This document shows, in pieces, positions 51,843 through 60,721 of a stretch of DNA of 64,000 nt (position 1 is the first letter of the stretch; the number at the start of each line of letters is the position of its first letter). This DNA comes from Bacillota bacterium (GTDB lineage: Bacteria > Bacillota > Clostridia > Saccharofermentanales > DTU023): assembly GCA_029570375.1 (NCBI GenBank), contig JAKPXB010000046.1:1-64000 (forward strand), read 5' to 3'. Made by a program: the position numbers and the translations under genes. The notes under the pieces were generated by a model. The model was not told the DNA's origin. It was given only the letters and a program-made list of their open reading frames with translations, and did not search any database.

Positions 51843-51980
51843 ATGACCCGTTCTTTTATTCAATTGACATTTTCCGAGCGACGCGACCTGGAACGCATGT
51901 TAGCGGAACGCAGGAGCGTTGCCCATATCTGCATTGCGTACAAATCTTCTCAAGCGATTTGTCCTCTAGTATTGTTTTGA
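51843..51980 (+). pseudogene. Truncated IS30-family transposase
   Basis: 45 codons with an intact ribosome site (GGAAGGAGG). The start MTRSFIQLTFSERRDLERML-type segment matches the N-terminal HTH of IS30 transposases (LTxxERxxIxxxLxxGxSxxxIA); homology is lost after AERRSVAHI and the frame runs into the next gene's 3' end. The DDE domain is missing. Associated repeats lie just upstream. Confidence 0.7.
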
Positions 51981-52628
51981 CTCGCCGTATTGGGATATAA
52001 AGTCCTGCTCCATCTCTTTGACAATTGACAGCATCTTGGACTTATCAAAGGAGCGAACGCTGTTGCCCGCCAGGAATTTTTCTTTGAGGTTAAAAGTGAC
52101 ACCTTCCCCAAATGCGTTGCCTGCATTCAGCTCCTCTGGATCCACAAAGGCCATGACGATTTTCTCATCATAATAGTTAAGCGCTTCGTAGGCGTCGATG
52201 ACCGAAAACTTACCGCCCTTCGTAGATATAATCAAGTCCAGCTGTGTCCCGCGTCCTGATTTTTCGTATAGAGAAACGAGGTAATTATACTCCAGCGCAA
52301 CGGCGACAGTGACATAGTATGTATCCTTATCCAATTCTTCCGGAGAGCTTATCTTTGTGGAGATGAAATAATTCGTTTTGCCGTTGGACATTCGCTCACA
52401 AAGAAACCGATGGATTCGTACTTTCTCTGTCAGGTATGTCGTAATGTTCTCGCCTTGCAGAAATTTCCCTATATTATGATCTGTTCCCAAATCCCTGTTC
52501 TCGTAAAATGCCGTGACGAAGCGATCTACAAAATCAGGTAGATCCAGCATGTCAATTTCAGCCTTTTGGCAAGCAGGAAATAAGACAAGAATGATGGCAA
52601 GTATAAGGATAATGCCAATACGTTTCAT
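51966..52628 (-). CDS. Lipoprotein of unknown function, AT-rich
   Basis: 220 residues behind AAAGGAGG. Signal helix (IGIILILAIILVLF) and lipobox-like FPA-C near residue 20; a compact alpha/beta domain follows with no motif I recognise. The coding sequence is visibly more AT-rich than its neighbours and is flanked by an IS30 fragment and repeat-family copies on both sides, suggesting acquisition by transfer. Confidence 0.75.
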   Translation of the reverse strand: MKRIGIILILAIILVLFPACQKAEIDMLDLPDFVDRFVTAFYENRDLGTDHNIGKFLQGENITTYLTEKVRIHRFLCERMSNGKTNYFISTKISSPEELDKDTYYVTVAVALEYNYLVSLYEKSGRGTQLDLIISTKGGKFSVIDAYEALNYYDEKIVMAFVDPEELNAGNAFGEGVTFNLKEKFLAGNSVRSFDKSKMLSIVKEMEQDFISQYGESKQY

Positions 52629-53068
52629 CGCGTGTAACCTCCTTTATTGATTATGCTGTTCTATCATGGAACTCTTTAACTGGCTTCGTTTGTCGTATCT
52701 CAATCCAACCAATGGCGCCGGCACTCATCAAGAATGAGAAGCAAGAAATAGTGTTATGTAGTAAATACTAATTTAATTTTATAATGCAACTTGGAAACTG
52801 TCAAAGGCAAAATCATGTGTTGTCGTTAATGATTAATTGCAAAAGTAAACTGGACAGCTCGACGCGCGGGTTGTTTACGGTTTGATCCTTTACGCGAATG
52901 CCGGTGCTTCGCGCTCCGCCTGCCGCGCGGGTCATTCTTTGTCGGAGCGATAAGATCAAGCCCCAGGATGCTTCGCTCCGCCCGCCGCGGTGATGCCGTA
53001 CGGCAGCATCGCGGAGCGTGCGTTATAATCAGTAACAGCTGATTAGCTGAATGTCGGAGGAAATGATT
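52629..53068. other. Intergenic stretch with repeat debris
   Basis: No gene seen. Near 52806-52853 it repeats the phrase GGCAAAATCATGT followed by TAATTGCAAAAGTAAA that also occurs at 51578-51609; GC-rich imperfect inverted repeats fill 52900-53020; TATAAT at 53024-53029 is a plausible -10 for tldD. Confidence 0.5.
52806..52853. repeat. Dispersed repeat, half copy C
   Basis: GGCAAAATCATGT then ATTAATTGCAAAAGTAAA; only the left half of the palindrome survives. In direct orientation with copy B on the other side of the lipoprotein gene. Confidence 0.6.
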
Positions 53069-54499
53069 TTGAAACTGAATACTTCGTCTTACCTGCTGGG
53101 TAAGAAAGAACTTTTGAAAGAACTGGTTGAGCGGCTGGGCAGGGACTTCTCGTATGTCTCCGTGCTGGGCACTGATGTGACGGGGATGACCTGGCGGGTC
53201 CAGACGAGCGGGATGACGCTGCGCCCCTCGAACGACGAGGAACGCGGCTTCGTGGTGCGCGTTTTTCAGGAATCGGGATTCAGCGAGTACAGCTTCAATA
53301 AGCTGGACGCGCAGACGATTGGCGAAGTGGTCCGGCAGGTGAAGCGGACGGCGGAACGGGATCGCGCCGTTTTTCTGAATCACGCGGAAACGCTTCCGTA
53401 TCCGTCGGCTCCCGCGGATGAACCGCTTGAGCGGTCCTTCGTCCAGGAGGTGGAGAGCCTCCCTGAGCTTGCGGATCCCGCGGAGGTGCTGAACCGCATG
53501 AAGGCGATTCATGACCGCGTCAAAGAAAAGCATGAGCAGCTGGTTCAGCTGATGCTGATGCTGACCTATACGCAGGTAAATAAAATCTTTCTCTCGAAGA
53601 ACCGCGATCTCTACCAGAGTTATGTGTACACCAACGCGGCGTGCGCCGGGGTGGCGCGCGGCGAGGATAAGGTGGAGAGCGACTACGCTCCGGCGTCCGG
53701 CCTTTGCGGACTGGAACTGCTCGACCGCATGGAGGAGCTGGCAGAGAAAGCGGCCCGTCAGTCGGTTGAACTTCTCTCAGCCGAAAAGGTGCAGCCGGGC
53801 GAGTACGACATCATCTGCGATCCCGAATTTACCGGCCTGCTCGCGCACGAAGCGTTCGGCCACGGCACGGAGATGGACATGTTTGTCAAGGACCGCGCCA
53901 AAGGAAGAGAATATATGAACCGGCGCGTGGGCTCCGATATGCTGATGATGCACGACGGCGCGACGGCCGCACGGGAAGTCTCCAGCTATCTCTTTGACGA
54001 TGAGGGCAATCCCGGCAGCGATACGCTGATCATCGACCACGGCATTCTGAAGAGCGGGATGTGCGACGAGCTGTCCTCTCTGCAGCTCGGCGTCGCCCCG
54101 ACGGGAAACGGCAAGCGAGAATCATACAAACGCAAAGCGTATACCCGCATGACGAACACCTTTTTCGACGAAGGGGACGACGATCTCGAGGCGATGATTG
54201 CCTCGATTGAACACGGCTACCTGCTGGAAGGCCTGTCTTCCGGCATGGAGGATCCGAAGAACTGGGGATGCCAGTGCGTGGCGGCGAAAGGCCGTGAGAT
54301 CCGCGACGGCAGGCTCACCGGCAGGCTGATCAGTCCCGTTTACCTGACGGGTTATGTACCAGAGCTGCTCGAATCGATCAGCATGATCTCGCCCGGTTTG
54401 GAACTCTGCGGCTGCGGCTATTGCGGAAAAGGCTGGAAGGAGCGGGTGAAGACATCGACCGGCGGGTCTTACATCAAAATGAGAGGGAGGCTCTCCTAA
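53069..54499 (+). CDS. tldD: TldD-family metalloprotease subunit
   Basis: About 476 residues. TldD/TldE heterodimers degrade unfolded or modified peptides, for example in microcin maturation. TldD carries the zinc site: LAHEAFGHGTEMDMF holds the HExxxH. Further family blocks are GSDTLIIDHGILKSGM, SFFSG-like SSGMEDPKNWGCQ, and the Cys-rich end GCGYCGKGWKERVKTSTGG. The TTG at 53069 lies nine bp after GGAGG; an ATG at 53051 overlaps that site and is less likely. Paired with tldE. Confidence 0.92.
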   Translation: MKLNTSSYLLGKKELLKELVERLGRDFSYVSVLGTDVTGMTWRVQTSGMTLRPSNDEERGFVVRVFQESGFSEYSFNKLDAQTIGEVVRQVKRTAERDRAVFLNHAETLPYPSAPADEPLERSFVQEVESLPELADPAEVLNRMKAIHDRVKEKHEQLVQLMLMLTYTQVNKIFLSKNRDLYQSYVYTNAACAGVARGEDKVESDYAPASGLCGLELLDRMEELAEKAARQSVELLSAEKVQPGEYDIICDPEFTGLLAHEAFGHGTEMDMFVKDRAKGREYMNRRVGSDMLMMHDGATAAREVSSYLFDDEGNPGSDTLIIDHGILKSGMCDELSSLQLGVAPTGNGKRESYKRKAYTRMTNTFFDEGDDDLEAMIASIEHGYLLEGLSSGMEDPKNWGCQCVAAKGREIRDGRLTGRLISPVYLTGYVPELLESISMISPGLELCGCGYCGKGWKERVKTSTGGSYIKMRGRLS

Positions 54500-55803
54500 T
54501 GCTTCAATTGATTCTGGACAATCTCCGCGGGAGAGACGATATAAAAGACTGGATTCTGACGGAAAGCCGCCTGGAATCCGCCGAACTGTTTTTTGTGCGG
54601 GACCGGCTCGACATGAACCGCCGCACGTCAATTCAAGAGTGTGAACTGCACGTGTACGTCGATTTTAACGAAGACGGCACAGCGTATACCGGCGACGCGG
54701 TCGCGCTGATCGGGCCGGATGACAGTCCGGAAGAGATCGGACGGAAGATCGACCGCGCTGTTTTTTCGGCCGGTCTGATCAGGAATCCCGCTTACCCGCT
54801 GCCCGGTCCGGGCAGCGCGGAGCCGATCATCAGGCAGGGATTCGACACGGTCGGCGATCTCGAAAAGCGGTTCGCCGGGCTGCACCGCCTCTTCTTCGGT
54901 TCATACGCCTATCAGGCGCGCGTGAATTCCGTTGAGATTTTCACCAAAGCGGGGACGAAACGCACGATCAGCTCGAAAGGGCTGGATGTGACGGAGCCGG
55001 TCAGCGAGTTCATGTTTGAACTGGTGACCGACACGGACACCGGCGCCGAACCCGTCGAGATATTCAGGATTTACAACCTGACCTCGCAGGATGAGGAGGA
55101 AATCCGCGCGATCGTCGTGAAGCAGCTGATAGAGACGGAAGGGCGCGCCACGGCGCTCCCCTCGCCACTCATGGAACACTGCCGCGTGATCATCTCCGGC
55201 GCGGAAGTGGAAGAATTCCTCTTTTACTATGTTTCGCACGCGACCGATTCGCTCGTGTACCAGAAAGTGAGCCGCGCCGCGCTGAACGAGCGCTTCGTGC
55301 CGGCAGGCGCGAAACAGACACTGAACATCCGGATGAATCCGGCGCTGGCGTCTTCGCCCGTGGCGCGCGCGGTCGATGATGAGGGGAAAATCCTCCTGCC
55401 TTATCCGCTGTACGAAGACGGCGTCGTGAAGAACTTCCGGACGCACGCGCGCTTCAGCCACTACCTCGGGATGCCGCACATCGGTTTTGTTTCGACTTTT
55501 GAGGCGGAGGGCGGCGAGTGCTCTCTCGACGATCTCAGGAAGGATGATTACATCGAAATCCTCGCCTTCTCGTCATTCCTGATGGACACAACGACGGGCG
55601 ATTTCGGCGGCGAATTCCGGCTCGCCCGAATGGTCCGCGGCGGTGAAGTCAGTTACATCACCGGCGGCGCCATCTCCGAGAACATCAGCAAAGCCCAGCT
55701 GACCATGCGGTTCAGCCGCGAACTGCAAAACCAGAAATGCTCCCGCGTCCCCGCCGCCATCGTCCTTGAAGACGTCGCCATCACGGGAAAACCGATGTCA
55801 TAG
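54499..55803 (+). CDS. tldE: TldE/PmbA-family protein
   Basis: 434 residues, second half of the TldD/E protease. Lacks the HExxxH site, as expected of TldE. Blocks: FFGSYAYQARVNSVEIFTKAG, LLPYPLYEDGVVKNFRTHAR, GGEFRLARMVRGGEVSYITGG and the end VLEDVAITG. ATG overlaps the tldD stop by one base (TAATG) behind GGGAGG, so the two are made together. Confidence 0.9.
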   Translation: MLQLILDNLRGRDDIKDWILTESRLESAELFFVRDRLDMNRRTSIQECELHVYVDFNEDGTAYTGDAVALIGPDDSPEEIGRKIDRAVFSAGLIRNPAYPLPGPGSAEPIIRQGFDTVGDLEKRFAGLHRLFFGSYAYQARVNSVEIFTKAGTKRTISSKGLDVTEPVSEFMFELVTDTDTGAEPVEIFRIYNLTSQDEEEIRAIVVKQLIETEGRATALPSPLMEHCRVIISGAEVEEFLFYYVSHATDSLVYQKVSRAALNERFVPAGAKQTLNIRMNPALASSPVARAVDDEGKILLPYPLYEDGVVKNFRTHARFSHYLGMPHIGFVSTFEAEGGECSLDDLRKDDYIEILAFSSFLMDTTTGDFGGEFRLARMVRGGEVSYITGGAISENISKAQLTMRFSRELQNQKCSRVPAAIVLEDVAITGKPMS

Positions 55804-55867
55804 ACGGCGAGTCATTCCGGAGCAACGCGATCGTACACGCATCTGTCCGCAGACTGCCGGTTATTGA

Positions 55868-56047
55868 AGGCGCGGGGCTGTCTTCATACTTTTCGCTCTC
55901 ACGGCTGAAAAGGAAAGTGCTGAGGCCTTTTCCCCGGAGACCGTGGACGCGCTGCGCGTACTGCTGGCGGAACTTCGCGGGGTTGGTATGCCCGAAAAGG
56001 ATATGCTCCAGCTCTGCCAATCCATTTACAGGGAGGGAAGATCATGA
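55868..56047 (+). pseudogene. Decayed gene remnant coupled to the next membrane protein gene
   Basis: 59 open codons after a stop, without a usable start: reads F-A-L-T-A-E-K-E-S-A-E-A-F-S then ETVDALRVLLAELRGVGMPE and LQLCQSIYREGRS, ending in a TCATGA overlap with the next gene. The amphipathic helices resemble the C-terminus of small GntR/YtrA-type regulators that usually precede such membrane proteins; the N-terminal DNA-binding half is gone. Confidence 0.4.
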
Positions 56048-57378
56048 CGATGCAGATTTTCATGTGGCTGAGCATCGGGTGGATGCCGGTTCTGATGTTC
56101 GTGATGCTGAGAAATGAGACCAGATTCAAGAAGAATATCGTGCTTGGCGTCACTTTCCCGTATAAAGCGCGAAAGGACGAAGAGGTTCTGGCTTTACTGA
56201 AACAGTTTTCCTCACGATCGCTCGCGGTGATGCTCCTCCTCCTGGCAGCGGTCATCCCGGGATTGTTTATCCGGTCGTTCGCTGTCAGCTTCATGCTCTG
56301 GGGCTGCTGGCTCCTGCTCGCCATCGCACTCCCCTACATCCCCTACATTCAGTGTCACAATAAACTGAAAACCCTGAAAGCGGCGCGCGGGTGGAAACGG
56401 GTGGACGCGGGGATCGTCCGCGTCGATCCAGACTGTATTCCGAACGGGAAATGGCTTTCTCCCTGGCTTTTTCTGCCGGCCGCTCTTTTGTGCCTGCTGC
56501 CGATCCTGTGGAGCCCCGCCCTCTGGATGCTTTATCTCATATTCGCCTCATCTGTGGTGTTATTCTACTTCTGCTACCGCTATCTCTACCGGAACCGGTC
56601 GGAAATGGCGGACGACAATCCGGATCTGACGAAAGTGCTGACGCAGGTCCGCCGCCACAACTGGGGAAAAGCATGGATGATTTGCGCCTGCGGTTTCGCT
56701 CTTATGAGCATGTCGGCAGCGCTCGCACCCTCCGCCCCCCTCTGGTCTGTCGCCGCGGGACTGGCATTGGCCTTCGGCATGAGCGCGGCGGTCATCTGTA
56801 TTGAGCTCAGGACAAGGAGAATTCAGGAAACGCTTACGAAAGCGAGCGGGCAGGCATGGTATCCCGACGAGGATGATTACTGGCTGGGCGGCATTCTCTA
56901 CCACAATCCGAACGACAGGCACCTCCTGATCAACAACCGGATTGGCATCAACTCCAGCATCAACCTTGCGCGGCCGGCGGGAAAAGTGATCGCCGTGCTG
57001 GTGCTTCTCCTCATGCTGGGAATGCCCTTTTTGGGCTTTGCCATCGGTCAGACCGGCACGAAAACCCTGACCCTTGATCTGTCGGACACCACCCTGAAGG
57101 CGGGGAGTTATGAAATCGCGGTCGATGACTTGTCAGACGTTCAGCTGCTGGCGGAATTGCCGAAAAACATGATCAGGACGTGGGGCACCGCCCTCGATTC
57201 CTACCTGTCCGGCCGTTTCAGCGCCACCGGCCTGGGGGCGCTGAAGCTGCGCCTGGATCCGCAGCACCCGCCTTTTATTCTCCTCAGGACAAAAAACGGA
57301 CAACAGTTCCTCTTTGGAACGCGCGACGTCATGCAGACGCGGGAGGTCTTCGCGAAACTCACCGAGCGCCTGCCGTGA
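56044..57378 (+). CDS. Multi-pass membrane protein (DUF5808-like)
   Basis: 444 residues with about six to seven membrane helices. A central cytoplasmic segment YWLGGILYHNPNDRHLLINNRIG matches DUF5808 (YxNPxDPRxxVxKRxGIG), commonly found in Firmicute membrane proteins, and a C-terminal soluble domain resembles a PH-like fold. Function unknown. Start overlaps the decayed gene (ATGA) and follows GGGAGG. Confidence 0.8.
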   Translation: MTMQIFMWLSIGWMPVLMFVMLRNETRFKKNIVLGVTFPYKARKDEEVLALLKQFSSRSLAVMLLLLAAVIPGLFIRSFAVSFMLWGCWLLLAIALPYIPYIQCHNKLKTLKAARGWKRVDAGIVRVDPDCIPNGKWLSPWLFLPAALLCLLPILWSPALWMLYLIFASSVVLFYFCYRYLYRNRSEMADDNPDLTKVLTQVRRHNWGKAWMICACGFALMSMSAALAPSAPLWSVAAGLALAFGMSAAVICIELRTRRIQETLTKASGQAWYPDEDDYWLGGILYHNPNDRHLLINNRIGINSSINLARPAGKVIAVLVLLLMLGMPFLGFAIGQTGTKTLTLDLSDTTLKAGSYEIAVDDLSDVQLLAELPKNMIRTWGTALDSYLSGRFSATGLGALKLRLDPQHPPFILLRTKNGQQFLFGTRDVMQTREVFAKLTERLP

Positions 57379-57459
57379 CAGGACAGAGGTGTCTGACGCG
57401 AGGCATCCGCCCGGGGTTGTGGTTTGCTTCACCGTCGGGGAGACGCCGTATCCTTTTTC

Positions 57460-58659
57460 CTAATCGGGTGAGGAACCTGCGCCTTTCTTCTTTTTCAAAA
57501 CGAGAGGAATCATCAGGGTGAGAAAGGCGCCGAGCAATGAGACGGCGGCCAGCAGATCGAACCCGCTGTCGTGGCTATGTGATCGGTCATAGAGAAGACC
57601 GAAGAGGTAAGGGCCGGCCAGGACGCCGAGATTTGCCAGAGCGGATGAAAGTCCGTATCCAAGTCCCGCGAACCCGGCAGGCAGGTAACGCGGCAGCAGC
57701 GAGAGCAGCGGGGTGGGGATAAAGACCGATGAGATACCGATCAGGAGGACAAGCAGCACCGGATTCATACGGCTCCGTGTCACCAGAAAAATCATGGCGG
57801 CCAGGGCGGTGCAGCCGAACACAATAAACGGGAGGTGCTTCCCCTTCCGGTCGATAATCAGCCCGATCACAGGCGCCAGAACAATCGACGCGACCATGAA
57901 CAGGCTCGTTAGAAAACCCGCCAGCGCCACACTGTACCCTTTCGAGATGAAGTAATCACCGGCGAATGTCATAAACGAGATCGAGGATGTATTGTAGACC
58001 ATCCATACAAGGGAGATGAGCCACACCGGCCAGCCTGCTTTTGTGAGAACAGCGAGACTCCCTCGCATATCAGGCTTTTGGTTCGCGGGCTCCGCATCCG
58101 ATCGGGAGGGGTATTTCCAGACAAAGAGGATGAGAATGATCAGACAGTAGGCCGCTGTCAACCAGAACGGCAGTGGCCATCCCGCGCCTTTCGCGAGCGT
58201 GCCGAATGTGTTGAAAGCAAGAATAGTGGCGATGGGCATCGCCAGATTATAGACGCTGAAAGCGATGCCGAGCTCTTTGTCGGCGAACCAGAGAGAGAGC
58301 GTCTGCGGTGCCGCAACTGCAATCGTGATGGCCCCGATTCCCGCGATAAAACGCCCCGTGACGAGCAGTGGAAAACCGGTCGAGACGCCGACCATTACTG
58401 TTCCGGCGAGAACAACAACGAGTGAAGCGACAGTGACCTTCTTCGCCCCGTAAGCGGTCGCCAGGATCCCACCCGGAAGCGACACAAAAATACCCGGAAG
58501 CGCGAACAAACTCATCAGCGCGCCGGCCTGCGCGTGTGTCAGACCGAGCGAAGTGATCATCATCGTCAAAATGGGCGGAACAGACTGAAACACCAGTCCA
58601 AAAGCGATCATGAGAAGAAAAATGAGAACAAGAACTGTCCAGCGCGAAGTCTGTTTCAT
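57460..58659 (-). CDS. MFS transporter (CynX/NNP-like)
   Basis: 399 residues, 12 predicted helices. GGILATAYGAKKV (motif A, loop 2-3), GRFIAGIGAITIAVAAPQTLSLWF (TM4 region) and PVIGLIIDRKGKHLPF (second motif A) are typical of the CynX/nitrate-nitrite group of MFS exporters and importers. The substrate is not evident; neighbours give no help. Convergent with the membrane protein gene. Confidence 0.88.
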   Translation of the reverse strand: MKQTSRWTVLVLIFLLMIAFGLVFQSVPPILTMMITSLGLTHAQAGALMSLFALPGIFVSLPGGILATAYGAKKVTVASLVVVLAGTVMVGVSTGFPLLVTGRFIAGIGAITIAVAAPQTLSLWFADKELGIAFSVYNLAMPIATILAFNTFGTLAKGAGWPLPFWLTAAYCLIILILFVWKYPSRSDAEPANQKPDMRGSLAVLTKAGWPVWLISLVWMVYNTSSISFMTFAGDYFISKGYSVALAGFLTSLFMVASIVLAPVIGLIIDRKGKHLPFIVFGCTALAAMIFLVTRSRMNPVLLVLLIGISSVFIPTPLLSLLPRYLPAGFAGLGYGLSSALANLGVLAGPYLFGLLYDRSHSHDSGFDLLAAVSLLGAFLTLMIPLVLKKKKGAGSSPD

Positions 58660-58821
58660 CGCGAGCCTCCTCTCATTTCATGAATCCCTTCAATCAAAAA
58701 GGCGCCTCTCCGACCAGGATTCGCGCCCTGTCTATTCGTGTCTATCCGGATAGCCCGCCACCGCCCGCGGTGTACAAGGTTTGACGCCCAAGCCCGTAAC
58801 GGAACGATGCCATCCCTGCGG

Positions 58822-58895
58822 TGGAGCGGGTGAGGGGAATCGAACCCCCGTATTTAGCTTGGGAAGCTAATGTTCTGCCATTGAACTACACCCGC
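58822..58895 (-). tRNA. tRNA-Gly (anticodon TCC)
   Basis: Acceptor GCGGGTG/CACCCGC, D-arm TAGTTCAATGGCAGAAC, anticodon stem-loop TTAGC-TTCCCAA-GCTAA, T-arm GGGGGTTCGATTCCCCT, encoded CCA. Confidence 0.97.
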
Positions 58896-58922
58896 GCGGC
58901 TACACAAAGCATTATAGCACGA

Positions 58923-60239
58923 TTATTCTACTACTTCTTTCTTTTTATTCAACATGATATTGAGGAGAAGATCGTCCATGCGGCCCATCCCCTCTTTCGA
59001 GATACGCTCCATATTCCTGATGGTTTCCTCGACATCGCACTCGATGACACCGTCGGTGGGGGCAATCTCTTTTCCCTGCATCGCGACGACCGCTGCCTGT
59101 ACGGCTGAATAAATGCAGGCGGAGACTTTCAGGGAACAGCCGAGCTTCGCGCCGTCGCAGATCATTCCCGTCACCGTTCCAAACATATTCTGAACCGCCG
59201 CGATCACGCGTTCAATATCCCCTCCGAGGAGCATGACGATCCCGGCACTCGCGCCGACTGCCGCCGCTGTCGCCCCGCAAAGAGGGGACAGGCGGCCGAA
59301 ACTCTTTTTGACATGGATCGCGACGAGGTGGCTCAGCGTCTGTGCGCGAAGCAGTTGTTCTTCCGTGCTCCCGAGATAACGGGAGGCGCTTAACACAGAG
59401 ACTGTCACGGTAATTCCCTGATTCCCGCTGCCGGAATTGCTCATGACCGGAAGTGAAACACCGGCCATCCGCGCGTCCGACGCGGCTGCTGTCCAGGCGG
59501 CACAGTAGTCAGAAAGCGAAAAGCTGTCTTTGTCCGGCACAGCGCGCCCCGCGCGGCAGGATTTCGCGATTGATCTTCCGACTTCCAGTCCATCCGCGTT
59601 CGCCATGCCCCTCTCCGCTATTCGGTCATTCAAGAGAACGGCCTGTCTTATGAGATCAAGTTTGTCAACGTCCACAGCCATTGCAAAATCCCATATGTCC
59701 CGGAGATCATCCACGGTAATCGAATCGGTCAGCTCCTGTATCTGACTTGTGTCGTTAATGAAAGTCTTCTCATCATCGCGCGCCAATTCCGTGATCAGAT
59801 CATGTTTCCAGGCGACCGTGGCCCTGCCATTGTGGTTTTTTGTGCGGACAACGACGTTAATATAAAGAGAAGGTGTGCCCTTGGGGGCAATATCGAGACT
59901 TACTTTCCCCCTGGCACAGAGGCTGCGCGCTTCGATGATATCTGTCTCCCGAATATGCTGCAGCACCTGCAGATTGAGGGAGGGGTCTCCTGCAACCGCG
60001 CCGAGCGCGGCCGCCATGGCTGCCCCCATATCCGAAGTGCCGGGGATAAATACACCCATCGCGTTCTTGTAAATATTGACGCTCGCCTGAAGCTCTATCC
60101 CCTCAATCGGCTCGTCGTATCCCGCTTCTTTTCTCGCCAGCGCCGCCGCGAACGCGACAGCCACCGGCTCCGTACATCCGAGCGCGACTACAAGTTCCTC
60201 TTCCAGCTGTTGCAGATAATACGCCTGCTTCATAGACAC
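58923..60239 (-). CDS. cyuA: L-cysteine desulfidase family protein (CyuA/UPF0597)
   Basis: 438 residues. Family blocks: VVALGCTEPVAVAFAAALA with the first cluster Cys, NAMGVFIPGT, SGSGNQGITVTV, LSPLCGATAAAVGASAGIV and GMICDGAKLGCSLKV, giving the cysteines for a [4Fe-4S] cluster of the serine dehydratase alpha-like fold. Breaks L-cysteine into pyruvate, ammonia and sulfide in Methanocaldococcus and enterics. No cyuP transporter is adjacent. Confidence 0.93.
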   Translation of the reverse strand: MSMKQAYYLQQLEEELVVALGCTEPVAVAFAAALARKEAGYDEPIEGIELQASVNIYKNAMGVFIPGTSDMGAAMAAALGAVAGDPSLNLQVLQHIRETDIIEARSLCARGKVSLDIAPKGTPSLYINVVVRTKNHNGRATVAWKHDLITELARDDEKTFINDTSQIQELTDSITVDDLRDIWDFAMAVDVDKLDLIRQAVLLNDRIAERGMANADGLEVGRSIAKSCRAGRAVPDKDSFSLSDYCAAWTAAASDARMAGVSLPVMSNSGSGNQGITVTVSVLSASRYLGSTEEQLLRAQTLSHLVAIHVKKSFGRLSPLCGATAAAVGASAGIVMLLGGDIERVIAAVQNMFGTVTGMICDGAKLGCSLKVSACIYSAVQAAVVAMQGKEIAPTDGVIECDVEETIRNMERISKEGMGRMDDLLLNIMLNKKKEVVE

Positions 60240-60475
60240 TCCTCTCGCACAGACATGACTCCTACACCCGTTTCCCCGCTTCCGCTATCGTTCCCCTCAG
60301 CCGCTGATCATCGCAAATACGCACCTTCTGTTATATGGGAACGCCTGCGTCATCCGCACAGTGTACCATTGCATTCATTTTATATGTAAAAACCGTGAGG
60401 GGCAATTCAGAAGAAAATAAATGCTCCTCAGGAACGGTGTCGGACTGTCATCGGGCCATGTCAGGCTTCTTCTGA

Positions 60476-60570
60476 AGGGTGCCTGCCAGATTGAATGGCC
60501 TCTCTTATCACCGATCAAAAAACACATCCCCCATCACATCGGTTCTCTCGAAACAACCATCAGGCACCCT
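60476..60570. repeat. 95-bp nested inverted repeat
   Basis: Outer arms AGGGTGCCTG (60476-60485) and CAGGCACCCT (60561-60570) enclose inner arms ACCGAT (60510-60515) and ATCGGT (60538-60543). Could be a small transposable palindrome or a structured transcript. Confidence 0.6.
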
Positions 60571-60585
60571 CTGTTCCGGCATAAA

Positions 60586-60614
60586 TGACAAGCCATTCGA
60601 ATTGTATTATAATA
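60586..60614 (+). promoter_or_regulatory. Promoter of the molybdate cluster
   Basis: -35 ATGACA, 17 bp, -10 TATAAT (consensus); start near 60621 gives a 100-nt leader before the MoeA-like gene. Confidence 0.75.
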
Positions 60615-60721
60615 GCTATCGGCTCCCTTGTGCCCAAAAGCTGTTGAGTGAGATATTCGTCTCCGACAAGAAAAAACCGGCTGCTGTCCCCACAGGAGGG
60701 CATTGAGTAAGGAGAAGGCAT

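Larger units (their letters stand above)
60240..60721. other. 482-bp divergent intergenic region with nested inverted repeat
   Basis: Lies between cyuA (minus) and the MoeA-like gene (plus). It holds a nested inverted repeat (60476-60570), the promoter of the molybdate cluster, and a ~100-nt leader. A Moco riboswitch was looked for and not recognised. Confidence 0.6.

Noticed and set aside
52826..53533. Long minus-strand frame opposite the start of tldD
   Set aside because: Shadow of tldD; Arg/His-rich with no family match.
60621..60721. Moco riboswitch upstream of the MoeA-like gene
   Set aside because: The leader is too short and lacks the conserved Moco RNA helices I know.
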